Below are positions 48,252-56,146 of a DNA stretch of 64,000 bases, in pieces. Origin of the DNA: Pseudonocardia sulfidoxydans NBRC 16205 (GTDB lineage: Bacteria > Actinomycetota > Actinomycetes > Mycobacteriales > Pseudonocardiaceae); assembly GCF_007989085.1 (NCBI RefSeq), contig NZ_BJVJ01000014.1:1-64000 (forward strand). The letters run 5' to 3'. The position numbers were made by a program, and so were the translations under genes. How positions within the stretch are numbered: the first letter of the stretch is position 1; each line of letters opens with the position of its first letter. The notes under the pieces are model-generated. The model ran no database searches and was not told where the DNA came from. It was given only the letters and a program-made list of their open reading frames with translations.

Positions 48252-51134
48252 ATGAGCACGGAGACCACCACCGCGGACGTCACGGCGGAGCGCACCGACG
48301 ACGCCGGGGCGCCCCCGTTCCGGTACGGCGCGGCACTCGCCGGGCGCATCGAGCGCAAGTGGCAGGACCGCTGGGAGGCCGAGGGCACGTTCCGCGCCCC
48401 GAACCCCGGCGAGCCCGGGTCGGAGCGCAAGAAGGTCTACCTGCTCGACATGTTCCCGTACCCGTCGGGCGCGGGGCTGCACGTCGGCCATCCGCTGGGC
48501 TTCATCGGCACCGACGTGCTGGGCCGCTACCTGCGGATGACCGGGCACAACGTGCTGCACGCCATGGGTTTCGACGCGTTCGGCCTGCCCGCCGAGCAGT
48601 ACGCGGTGCAGACGGGCACGCATCCGCGCACCACCACCGAGGCCAACATCGCGCGCTACCGCGAGCAGCTGCGCCAGCTGGGCCTGGCCCACGACGACCG
48701 GCGTTCCGTGGCGACCACCGACGTCGAGTTCTACCGCTGGACGCAGTGGATCTTCCTGCAGATCTTCAACTCCTGGTACGACGTCGACGCCGACCGCGCC
48801 CGCCCGATCGCCGAGCTGGTCGCGCAGTTCGAGTCCGGCGCGCGCCGCACACCCGACGGCCGCGCCTGGGCCGAGCTGTCGGAGGCCGAGCGGCGTGCCG
48901 CCGTCGACGGGTTCCGGCTGGCCTACATCTCCGAGGCGCCGGTGAACTGGTGCCCCGGGCTGGGCACGGTGCTGGCCAACGAGGAGGTCACCGCCGACGG
49001 CCGCAGCGAGCGCGGGAACTATCCCGTCTTCCGGCGCAACCTCAAGCAGTGGATGATGCGGATCACCGCGTACTCCGACCGGCTGGTGTCCGACCTGGAC
49101 CGCCTGGACTGGCCGGAGTCGGTGAAGGCCATGCAGCGCAACTGGATCGGCCGGTCCGAGGGTGCGCGCGTGCGGTTCGCCTCCGCGGCGGGCGACATCG
49201 AGGTCTTCACGACACGCCCCGACACGCTGTTCGGCGCGACCTACATGGTCCTGGCGCCGGAGCACCCGCTGGTCTCCTCGCTCCTCCCGGAGGCCTGGCC
49301 CACCGACGTCGACCCGCGGTGGACCGGCGGTGCGGCCACGCCCGCGGACGCCGTCGCGGCCTACCGCGACGCCGCCGCGCGCAAGACGGAGCTGGACCGT
49401 CAGGAGAACAAGGACAAGACCGGCGTCTTCACCGGCGCGTACGCGACCAACCCCGTCAACGGCGAGCAGGTCCCGGTCTTCGTCGCCGACTACGTGCTGA
49501 TGGGCTACGGCACCGGCGCGATCATGGCCGTCCCGGCGCAGGACACCCGCGACTGGGACTTCGCGACGGCGTTCGGGCTGCCGATCGTGCGCACCGTCGA
49601 CCCGGGCGAGGGCTGGGAGGACGAGGACGGCGGGGCGTTCACCGGCGACGGCCCGGCGATCAACTCGGCCAACACCGAGGTCAGCCTGAACGGCCTGGCC
49701 GTGGCCGAGGCCAAGCGCGTGATCATCGACTGGCTGGCGGGCAAGGGGTTCGGCGAGGGCGTCGTCCAGTACAAGCTCCGCGACTGGCTGTTCTCCCGGC
49801 AGCGCTACTGGGGCGAGCCGTTCCCGGTCGTGTGGGACGAGCACGGGCCCGTCGCCCTGCCCGACGCGCAGCTGCCCGTCGTGCTTCCCGACGTCGACGA
49901 CTACTCCCCCAAGACCTACGACCCCGACGCCGCCGACACCGAGCCGGAGCCGCCGCTGTCGCGGGCGACCGAGTGGGTGGAGGTCGAGCTCGACCTGGGC
50001 GACGGGCCGAAGCCCTACCGCCGCGAGACGAACACGATGCCGCAGTGGGCCGGCTCCTGCTGGTACTACCTGCGCTACCTCGACCCGGACAACCACGAGC
50101 GGTTCGTGTCCGAGGAGGCCGAGAAGTACTGGGTCGGCAAGGACCTGCAGCGCTCCGCGGCCGATCCGGGAGGTGTCGACCTGTACGTCGGCGGCGTCGA
50201 GCACGCCGTGCTGCACCTGCTGTACTCGCGGTTCTGGCACAAGGTCCTGTTCGACCTGGGCCACGTGACCAGCGAGGAGCCGTTCCGCAAGCTGTTCAAC
50301 CAGGGCTACATCCAGGCCTTCGCCTACACCGACGCGCGCGGGCTCTACGTCCCGGCCGAGGAGGTCGTCGAGGTGGAGGCCGCCGACGGGACCGCTGGTT
50401 TCACGTGGAACAACGAGCCGGTCACCCGTGAGTACGGGAAGATGGGCAAGTCGCTCAAGAACGTCGTGACGCCCGACGAGATGTGCGAGCGCTACGGCGC
50501 CGACACGTTCCGGCTCTACGAGATGTACACCGGCCCGATGGAGGCCTCGCGGCCGTGGTCGACGCGCGACGTCGTCGGTCCGCAGCGGTTCCTGCAGCGT
50601 GTGTGGCGCAACCTGGTCGACGAGGAGACCGGCGAGTGCCGCGTCACCGACGCCGCGCTGGACGAGGAGACGCTGCGCGCCCTGCACAAGGCCATCGCGG
50701 GCGTCCACGAGGACGTCCCGGCGCTGCACTACAACACCGCCGCCGCCAAGCTGATCGAGCTGAACAACCACCTGACCAAGACGTACGCGGGTGCGGGGGT
50801 GCCGCGTGCCGCGGCCGAGCCGCTGGTGCTCATGCTCGCGCCCCTGGCACCGCACGTGGCCGAGGAGCTGTGGTCGATCCTGGGCCACGACGAGTCGCTG
50901 GCCTACGCGTCGTTCCCGGTGGCCGACGCGCGCTACCTGGTCGCCGACACCGTCGAGTACCCGATCCAGTACAACGGCAAGGTCCGTTCGCGCATCACCG
51001 TCCCGGCCGCGGCCGACGCCGCGAGCGTCCAGGCCGCCGCGCTGGCCGACGAGAAGGTCGCCGCGCTGCTCGACGGCCGTGAGCCGCGCAAGGTGATCGT
51101 GGTGCCCGGCCGGCTGGTCAACATCGTCGGCTGA
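48252..51134 (+). CDS. leuS: Leucyl-tRNA synthetase
   Basis: 960 aa class I synthetase that charges tRNA-Leu. The HIGH motif reads HVGHP (about residues 77-81) and the KMSKS motif KMGKSLKN (about 730-737). The CP1 editing domain lies between, with [20 protein letters not shown]. The ATG at 48252 begins [10 protein letters not shown]; 52 more open codons upstream are not synthetase-like. A parS-like site lies inside the gene at 50397-50412. The 220-bp leader shows no T-box sequence that I recognise. Confidence 0.97.
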   Translation: MSTETTTADVTAERTDDAGAPPFRYGAALAGRIERKWQDRWEAEGTFRAPNPGEPGSERKKVYLLDMFPYPSGAGLHVGHPLGFIGTDVLGRYLRMTGHNVLHAMGFDAFGLPAEQYAVQTGTHPRTTTEANIARYREQLRQLGLAHDDRRSVATTDVEFYRWTQWIFLQIFNSWYDVDADRARPIAELVAQFESGARRTPDGRAWAELSEAERRAAVDGFRLAYISEAPVNWCPGLGTVLANEEVTADGRSERGNYPVFRRNLKQWMMRITAYSDRLVSDLDRLDWPESVKAMQRNWIGRSEGARVRFASAAGDIEVFTTRPDTLFGATYMVLAPEHPLVSSLLPEAWPTDVDPRWTGGAATPADAVAAYRDAAARKTELDRQENKDKTGVFTGAYATNPVNGEQVPVFVADYVLMGYGTGAIMAVPAQDTRDWDFATAFGLPIVRTVDPGEGWEDEDGGAFTGDGPAINSANTEVSLNGLAVAEAKRVIIDWLAGKGFGEGVVQYKLRDWLFSRQRYWGEPFPVVWDEHGPVALPDAQLPVVLPDVDDYSPKTYDPDAADTEPEPPLSRATEWVEVELDLGDGPKPYRRETNTMPQWAGSCWYYLRYLDPDNHERFVSEEAEKYWVGKDLQRSAADPGGVDLYVGGVEHAVLHLLYSRFWHKVLFDLGHVTSEEPFRKLFNQGYIQAFAYTDARGLYVPAEEVVEVEAADGTAGFTWNNEPVTREYGKMGKSLKNVVTPDEMCERYGADTFRLYEMYTGPMEASRPWSTRDVVGPQRFLQRVWRNLVDEETGECRVTDAALDEETLRALHKAIAGVHEDVPALHYNTAAAKLIELNNHLTKTYAGAGVPRAAAEPLVLMLAPLAPHVAEELWSILGHDESLAYASFPVADARYLVADTVEYPIQYNGKVRSRITVPAAADAASVQAAALADEKVAALLDGREPRKVIVVPGRLVNIVG
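50397..50412. promoter_or_regulatory. parS-like site inside leuS
   Basis: GGTTTCACGTGGAACA: 13 of 14 core positions match, the same variant right half (GTGGAAC) as the site in parA. It lies about 24 kb from parA and would be the outermost site in this window. Confidence 0.65.
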
Positions 51135-51149
51135 CGCGTCCGGCACGAA

Positions 51150-51192
51150 GCCGCCGCGCCGCAGGAGTCAACGGCTCCTGCGCCGCGGCGGC
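51150..51192. terminator. Strong bidirectional hairpin between leuS and the HEPN gene
   Basis: GCCGCCGCGCCGCAGGAG (51150-51167) pairs with CTCCTGCGCCGCGGCGGC (51175-51192) with a single mismatched position pair around a 7-nt loop. It follows leuS and overlaps the last codons of the convergent HEPN gene. Confidence 0.7.
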
Positions 51193-51605
51193 CTCGCCGG
51201 CAGCGGTGTCGCGTCGCCGCGGCGGGCGGCGCTGCGCCCCGGATCGGCCAACCACTTCTCCACCTCGACGACGACCGTCGTCGCCGCCGCGATGGCGGCC
51301 CCGGCTTCGGCGGCCGGGACGGGTTCGTAGCCGTGGTCGGCGAGCAGCGACTGGTTGAACAGGCTGCGCAGCACGCGACCCGACTCCGGGTCGAGGGCCC
51401 GCTCGCGGACCACGCGGCGCACGAACGCCGACACGACGTCGGAGAAGTCGCCGCGGGTCTCCCCCAGCACGAGCAGCGCGGTCTCGGCCGCGTGGTAGGC
51501 GCCGTGGAACGCGCGTGACAGCGCCTGCGTCGTGAACCCGTTGTCCAGCAACAGAGTCGCGGCGTCGATCTCCTCCCGCGCCCGCGCCATCCCGGAATGG
51601 TTCAC
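51168..51605 (-). CDS. HEPN domain protein (putative toxin or partner)
   Basis: 145 aa, mostly helical. The HEPN RNase motif Rx(4-6)H is present as RAFHGAYH (Arg at about residue 31) in the block LLDNGFTTQALSRAFHGAYH. In HEPN/MNT toxin-antitoxin pairs this protein is an RNase toxin. The C-terminus is basic ([10 protein letters not shown]). The GTG at 51605 lies 19 bp after the nucleotidyltransferase stop, so both genes are probably co-transcribed, with the nucleotidyltransferase first, which is the usual antitoxin-first order. Confidence 0.78.
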   Translation of the reverse strand: MNHSGMARAREEIDAATLLLDNGFTTQALSRAFHGAYHAAETALLVLGETRGDFSDVVSAFVRRVVRERALDPESGRVLRSLFNQSLLADHGYEPVPAAEAGAAIAAATTVVVEVEKWLADPGRSAARRGDATPLPARPPRRRSR

Positions 51606-51624
51606 CCCGCCTGGCCCCCCGCGC

Positions 51625-52371
51625 TCACGAGATCCGCACCGACCCGGTCTTGGCCCGGATCAGCATCGGCTCGGTCGGACGACCCATGGCCGACTCCGCG
51701 ACCGGCAGCGCGGTGATCGTCAGACCCGACCGTTCGGTGTGCCGCCACAGCACCGCGTCCATGCGGCGCAGCTCGTCCCACGTGGAGTCGACGCGGTCGA
51801 GGACGACGAGCAGATCCAGGTCGGACTCGACGCCACCCTCGCCGCTGGCCCACGAGCCGTAGAGCAGGACCCGGTGCAGCCGGGGGCCGTACAGGTCGGC
51901 GAGGTCGCCCGCGACGGCCGCGGGCACGTCGGCGTTGCGGGGTGAGGGATCGGGGGTGCGGGCCAGCGCGCGGCGGCCCACCTCCTCGTCGACCAGTCCT
52001 TCGGCGAGCAGCCACTCGATGGCGCCGCGACGGGCGCGGGCGTCGCGGAAGCGGTACCACTCGTCACGGACCTCGGGGAACTCGAACAGCGTGTTCTTGA
52101 ACCGCCGGAACGCGCCCCGGCCGTTGATGGCCTGGTCGAGCAGCTCGGCCGCCCTGCGATGCTGGACGGCCTCGACGAAGTCGCTCATGTCGCCGTACCC
52201 GGCGCCGGCCTCGGTGGGCGGGATGCGCACCCAGCCGGCGGGCTCGTCGTCACGGTCGGAGACGAGCTGGATCGTGCCGTCGCCGGGGTCGATCCACCAG
52301 CTCACGCCGGGGGTGCGGTCGTCGCGGGCAGCGCCGAGCCCGGCGAGGTCCACGTCGTCCGGGTCGAGCAT
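51625..52371 (-). CDS. UPF0158-nucleotidyltransferase fusion (MNT-type)
   Basis: 248 aa. Residues 1 to about 140 match the UPF0158 pattern (MSDFVEAVQHRRAAELLDQA, GRGAFRRFKNTLFEFPEVRD, WYRFRDARARR). Residues about 155-240 are a minimal nucleotidyltransferase: VLLYGSWASGEGGVESDLDL gives GSx(8-10)DxD. MNT proteins silence HEPN toxins by adding nucleotides to a Tyr. No stop or frameshift separates the two parts, so the fusion appears real. The ATG at 52371 begins MLDPDDVDLAG. It precedes the HEPN gene. Confidence 0.8.
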   Translation of the reverse strand: MLDPDDVDLAGLGAARDDRTPGVSWWIDPGDGTIQLVSDRDDEPAGWVRIPPTEAGAGYGDMSDFVEAVQHRRAAELLDQAINGRGAFRRFKNTLFEFPEVRDEWYRFRDARARRGAIEWLLAEGLVDEEVGRRALARTPDPSPRNADVPAAVAGDLADLYGPRLHRVLLYGSWASGEGGVESDLDLLVVLDRVDSTWDELRRMDAVLWRHTERSGLTITALPVAESAMGRPTEPMLIRAKTGSVRIS

Positions 52372-52496
52372 CCCAGGATGCTATCGCCGCGCGAACGTCG
52401 CCGGTGTCCAGAAAAGAGACGCCCGCAGGCCCGGCCGGACGGTATGCCTGGCCGGGCCGTGCGCGGGGAGCGTGGTCCCTGGGTTCTGGGAGGGCC

Positions 52497-53060
52497 TCAG
52501 ATGCGGCGCGCTCCGGAGAACGGCATCGACGCCAGGGTGCTGATCTTCACCGGCTGGCCGGCGGTGCTGGCGTGCACGACCTTGCCGTTGCCGATGTACA
52601 TGGCGACGTGGCTGACCGGCTTGTAGAAGAACACGAGGTCGCCGGGCTGCAGGTTCGCCTTCGACACCGGGGTGCCGAACGTGGACTGCGCGCGGCTGGT
52701 GCGCGGGATGGTGACGCCGGCCTGCTTGAAGGCCCAGTACATGAGGCCGGAGCAGTCGAAGGCGCTCGGGCCGGCCGATCCGTAGCGGTAGGGCGCTCCG
52801 AGCTTGCTCATGACGATCGAGAGGACCGACTTGCTGCTGGCGGCCGGCTTCACCGCGGTCTCGACGACCGGGGCGGTCACCGCGACGGCCGGCTGGGCAG
52901 CGCCGGCGCCGGGGACGGCGGCAGGGATCTCGAGGACGGCGGCCGCTGCGGGCGCCGCGGGGGTGGCGGCGGGGAGGATCGCGAAAGCGGAGGCAGCGGC
53001 GGCGGTGGCCGCGACGACGGCCGTCCGGATCGTGAGGAAGCGGGGGGTGTGCGTGTGCAC
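52497..53060 (-). CDS. Secreted NlpC/P60 peptidoglycan hydrolase
   Basis: 187 aa. A signal peptide (FLTIRTAVVAATAAAASAFA) is followed by an Ala/Pro/Val-rich spacer and an NlpC/P60 domain. Catalytic Cys in FDCSGLMYWAF (about residue 107), His in SHVAMYIG and a third polar residue near VVHAS fit the Cys-His-His triad. It would cut the D-Glu-mDap stem peptide bond outside the cell. The GTG at 53060 follows AAGGAA. It lacks LysM or coiled-coil segments, so attachment to the wall is not evident. Confidence 0.9.
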   Translation of the reverse strand: MHTHTPRFLTIRTAVVAATAAAASAFAILPAATPAAPAAAAVLEIPAAVPGAGAAQPAVAVTAPVVETAVKPAASSKSVLSIVMSKLGAPYRYGSAGPSAFDCSGLMYWAFKQAGVTIPRTSRAQSTFGTPVSKANLQPGDLVFFYKPVSHVAMYIGNGKVVHASTAGQPVKISTLASMPFSGARRI

Positions 53061-53401
53061 GGGGGTGTTCCTTAGGGGGTAGCACCGCCGGACACGCGCG
53101 GACCGCACGCCGGGTGTGCGGGGGAGCGGGAGCCGGGCCGGTCGCCGTCGTCCTGGGGGGTCGGACGGTCCGTGCCCGGTTCGTGGTCCGGACGATGACC
53201 CCACACTCCGCAGCTCCGGGTGAGCCTTGGTCGTGCAGGGCCGTAGCCCAAATTACGAACAGATTTCGACGATTCACCATGACGCAAATCTCAAACAATG
53301 GTGCGTATTCGGGTGATCGTTGTCACGGAAAGGAACCCGATCGGCCGAATCTCGTCGACGTAATTCGGTGCTGTTCCGGAGTCGAAACCGCGCAATGACG
53401 T

Positions 53402-53413
53402 GTGACCGGTCAC
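53402..53413. promoter_or_regulatory. Perfect 12-bp palindrome upstream of the NlpC/P60 gene
   Basis: GTGACCGGTCAC, flanked as TGTGACCGGTCACG. The half-site TGTGAC resembles Crp- or MtrA-type boxes but the spacing is shorter than a Crp site. About 340 bp upstream of the gene. Assignment to a regulator is not possible from sequence alone. Confidence 0.4.
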
Positions 53414-53542
53414 GGGAGGGTGAGTTATCGTCCCGTTATTGGGTCGGACGGGTGACAAAAATTGCGGTCCGGAAGGATCGGAAATAGTTCCGGAACGGAA
53501 ACGACGAGACCGCGGAACGGAGACAACAGATCCGGGGTACGA

Positions 53543-53581
53543 CGAAGGCCCTGCCCCGCAGATGCGGGAGCAGGGCCTTCG
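53543..53581 (-). terminator. Strong hairpin terminator after ino1
   Basis: CGAAGGCCCTGC and GCAGGGCCTTCG form a 12-bp perfect stem around a second small stem (CCCGCA/TGCGGG). It starts 20 bp after the ino1 stop on the transcribed strand. Confidence 0.85.
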
Positions 53582-53601
53582 GGTGGGACGGCGGCCGAAC
53601 G

Positions 53602-54681
53602 TCAGTTCTGGCGCTCGCCCCGGATGAACTGCTCGACGGCGTCACGCGCCACGTCGTCGCCGTACTGCTCGGGCGGCGACTTCATGAAGTAGCTCGACGC
53701 CGACAGGATCGGGCCACCGATCCCACGGTCCTTGGCGATCTTGGCCGCGCGCACCGCGTCGATGATGATGCCCGCCGAGTTGGGCGAGTCCCACACCTCG
53801 AGCTTGTACTCCAGGTTCAGCGGCACGTCGCCGAACGCGCGGCCCTCGAGCCGGACGTAGGCCCACTTGCGGTCGTCGAGCCACGCCACGTAGTCCGACG
53901 GGCCGATGTGCACGTTGTCCTTGCCCATGTCGCGGTCGACCTGCGACGTCACGGACTGCGTCTTGGAGACCTTCTTGCTCTCCAGGCGCTCGAGCTCCTT
54001 CATGTTGAGGAAGTCCATGTTGCCGCCGACGTTGAGCTGCATCGTGCGGTCGAGCTGGACGCCGCGGTCCTCGAACAGCTTCGCGAGCACGCGGTGCGTG
54101 ATCGTCGCGCCGACCTGCGACTTGATGTCGTCACCCACGATCGGCACACCGGCCGAGCGGAACTTCTCGGCCCACACCGGGTCCGAGGCGATGAACACGG
54201 GCAGCGCGTTGACGAAGCCGACGCCGGCGTCGATCGCGCACTGCGCGTAGAAGCGGGCCGCGGCCTCGCTGCCCACCGGCAGGTAGCAGACCAGCACGTC
54301 CGTCCCGGTGTCGCGCAGCACCTGCGCGACGTCCACCGGCTCCTCGTCGGACTCGGTGATCGTCTCCCGGTAGAAGCGACCCAGGCCGTCGAGGGTGTGC
54401 CCGCGCCGGACGGGCACGTCGAGCGGCGGGACGTCGGCGATCTTGATCGTGTTGTTCTCGCTGGCGAAGATCGCCTCCGAGAGGTCGCGACCCACCTTCT
54501 TGGCGTCCACGTCGAACGCGGCGACGAACGTGACGTCGCGGACGTGGTACCCGCCGAAGTCGACGTGCATCAGACCCGGCACCCGGGTCGTCGGGTCGGC
54601 ATCCGCGTAGTACTGGACACCCTGGACCAGCGACGCCGCACAGTTGCCGACGCCGACGACGGCGACACGCACCTGGCTCAT
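53602..54681 (-). CDS. ino1: Inositol-3-phosphate synthase
   Basis: 359 aa. The NAD-binding N-terminus [20 protein letters not shown], the core [15 protein letters not shown] and [12 protein letters not shown], and [13 protein letters not shown] are typical of the actinobacterial enzyme. It converts glucose-6-phosphate to inositol-3-phosphate, feeding phosphatidylinositol and mycothiol. I chose the ATG at 54681 because AAGGAGGA lies upstream. An in-frame ATG at 54699 overlaps the padR stop. It follows padR immediately, as Rv0046c follows Rv0047c. Confidence 0.96.
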   Translation of the reverse strand: MSQVRVAVVGVGNCAASLVQGVQYYADADPTTRVPGLMHVDFGGYHVRDVTFVAAFDVDAKKVGRDLSEAIFASENNTIKIADVPPLDVPVRRGHTLDGLGRFYRETITESDEEPVDVAQVLRDTGTDVLVCYLPVGSEAAARFYAQCAIDAGVGFVNALPVFIASDPVWAEKFRSAGVPIVGDDIKSQVGATITHRVLAKLFEDRGVQLDRTMQLNVGGNMDFLNMKELERLESKKVSKTQSVTSQVDRDMGKDNVHIGPSDYVAWLDDRKWAYVRLEGRAFGDVPLNLEYKLEVWDSPNSAGIIIDAVRAAKIAKDRGIGGPILSASSYFMKSPPEQYGDDVARDAVEQFIRGERQN

Positions 54682-54695
54682 GGCCGGCTCCTCCT

Positions 54696-55280
54696 TCATC
54701 TGTCTGGTGTATCCGGCTGCGTCGCCGGAGGATCCTGTCGTTGTTCCGCCTGTTCGCGGCTGATCAGCTCGTTGAGCCAGCGGACCTCGCGGTCGGTGCT
54801 GTCGAGGCCGAGCTGGTGCAGCTCACGGGTGTATCGGTCGATCTGCTCCCCCGCCCGGCCGAGGGCGGCCCGGATTCCCTCACGCCGTTCCTCGACGGCG
54901 CGCCTGCGCCCTTCGAGGATGCGCATCCTCGTCTCGGCCGGGGTCCGCGAGAAGAACGCGAGGTGCATGCCGAACGTCTCGTCGTCCCACGCCTGGGGAC
55001 CGGCGTCGGCGAGCAGGTCGGCGAAGCGCTCCTTGCCCTCGGCGGTGATCCGGTACACCTTGCGGCTGCGCCGCGACCAGGTGCCGGAGGTGGTCTCGGG
55101 AACGGGCTGGTCGACGTCCTCGACGATCAGGCCCGCGCGGGTCAGTCGACGCAGCGCTGGGTAGAGCGACCCGTAGGAGAAGGCGCGGAAGCCGCCCAGT
55201 CGCAGGCCGATCTGCTTGCGCAGCTCGTACCCGTGCATGGACGCCTCGTTCAGCAGCCCGAGGATCGCCAGTTCCAGCAC
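54696..55280 (-). CDS. PadR family transcriptional regulator
   Basis: 194 aa. The winged helix-turn-helix covers about residues 1-80 ([59 protein letters not shown]). A C-terminal dimerisation helix bundle follows (Vir_C-type), rich in Arg/Glu. The GTG at 55280 follows GAGGAGGG. It is co-transcribed with ino1. An imperfect 17-bp palindrome 66 bp upstream (55346-55362) is a candidate autoregulatory operator. Confidence 0.9.
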   Translation of the reverse strand: MLELAILGLLNEASMHGYELRKQIGLRLGGFRAFSYGSLYPALRRLTRAGLIVEDVDQPVPETTSGTWSRRSRKVYRITAEGKERFADLLADAGPQAWDDETFGMHLAFFSRTPAETRMRILEGRRRAVEERREGIRAALGRAGEQIDRYTRELHQLGLDSTDREVRWLNELISREQAEQRQDPPATQPDTPDR

Positions 55281-55345
55281 GGCGCATCCCTCCTCGGTGT
55301 GCTCGGCCCCGGGACCCCGCGACCGACGGGGACCTCTCGCCCGAC

Positions 55346-55362
55346 TATATCGGTCCGATACA
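55346..55362. promoter_or_regulatory. Candidate PadR operator between padR and DUF5318
   Basis: TATATCGGTCCGATACA: an inverted repeat whose core TATCGGTCCGATA is perfect around a central T. AT-rich flanks set it off from the surrounding high-GC sequence. It lies in the divergent promoter region, where it could control both padR-ino1 and the DUF5318 gene. Confidence 0.6.
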
Positions 55363-55445
55363 TCTTCGCTCGATCGCGAGAGCCTCGTCACTCGTCCACG
55401 AGCCGGCCCGGGGGACGGTGGATCGGGAGCGTCGTGGTCCGCGCG

Positions 55446-55460
55446 TACCCTGGTCGGGTG
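55446..55460 (+). promoter_or_regulatory. Leaderless start of the DUF5318 gene: TACCCT 6 bp before GTG
   Basis: TACCCT (55446-55451), six bases, GTG (55458). No ribosome site. Transcription would start at or near the GTG. Confidence 0.6.
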
Positions 55461-55862
55461 CTGACGCAGCGACAGGTCGTCGACTACGCGCTGCAGCGCC
55501 GGGCGCTGCTCGCCGACGTCCACTCCGGCAGGACCGGGGTCGCCGAGGTCTGCGACGCGAGTCCCTACCTGCTGCGCGCCGCCCGTTTCCACGGGCAGCC
55601 CAGCGACGTCTCCTGCCCTGTCTGCCGCAAGGAACGTCTCACCCTCGTCTCGTGGATCTTCGGCGAGGAGCTCAAGCACGCCGCCGGATCGGCCCGCAAG
55701 CCCGAGGAGCTCGACCGGCTGGAGACGCTGTACAACGAGTTCTCGGTGTACGTCGTCGAGGTCTGCCGGACCTGCAGCTGGAACCATCTCGTGCAGTCGT
55801 ACGTCCTGGGTACGGGAGGCCGCAGCGGGCCGCCCGCCCGGCGGCGGTCGGCGGGGGAATGA
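55458..55862 (+). CDS. DUF5318 family protein
   Basis: 134 aa, cytoplasmic. The N-terminus LTQRQVVDYALQRRALLADV, a CPVCRK pair and a second CRTCSWN pair (residues about 55 and 108) suggest a zinc-ribbon-like fold. This matches Rv0049 of M. tuberculosis, which sits between the PadR gene and ponA1, as here. Function is unknown. The start is probably leaderless. The four cysteines are the only functional clue. Confidence 0.85.
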   Translation: MLTQRQVVDYALQRRALLADVHSGRTGVAEVCDASPYLLRAARFHGQPSDVSCPVCRKERLTLVSWIFGEELKHAAGSARKPEELDRLETLYNEFSVYVVEVCRTCSWNHLVQSYVLGTGGRSGPPARRRSAGE

Positions 55863-56146
55863 CAGCCCACGCCGATGAGCCGTCGAACGCCGTTGCCCCG
55901 AAGCGCCGTTGCCCCGAGTCCACGCCCGCCCTACCGGCACGAGCCGGGCCACACCGCCCGGTCCCCGCGTCGCCGGCCGCCGGTCGTGGAGTGAGCGGAG
56001 TCGAAGAACCGCATGAGACGAACTGATCGGTCCGCACGCCACCAGCTCCCCGGGTGGCGCGCGACGGGGACCACCCCGACGACCGCCCGCCGTCTGCGGG
56101 ACCCGCACGGACGGGGCCGGACGACGACCGACCACGGAGCCATTCG

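Larger units (their letters stand above)
53061..53601. other. Long regulatory spacer before the NlpC/P60 gene
   Basis: 540 bp, of lower GC between 53250 and 53500 than anywhere nearby. It contains a palindrome (53402-53413) and the ino1 terminator (53543-53581). It reads as the promoter and a long untranslated leader of the cell-wall hydrolase. No gene is seen in it. Confidence 0.5.

Noticed and set aside
48078..51146. 1022-residue frame antisense to leuS
   Set aside because: It mirrors leuS exactly and its composition is the usual Val/Gly/Arg shadow pattern.
53061..53240. c-di-AMP (ydaO) riboswitch upstream of the NlpC/P60 gene
   Set aside because: Such genes often have this riboswitch, but I could not find the conserved GGGGAACC and GGTGAATC-type segments in the correct strand and order. 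A covariance search would decide.
53402..53413. Crp binding site
   Set aside because: TGTGACCGGTCACG has the right half-sites, but the spacing is four bases, not six. It is listed only as a palindrome.
55859..56026. 55-codon frame overlapping the DUF5318 stop (ATGA)
   Set aside because: The overlap is suggestive, but the product is low in complexity and there is no family match. It lies in the expected PBP upstream region.
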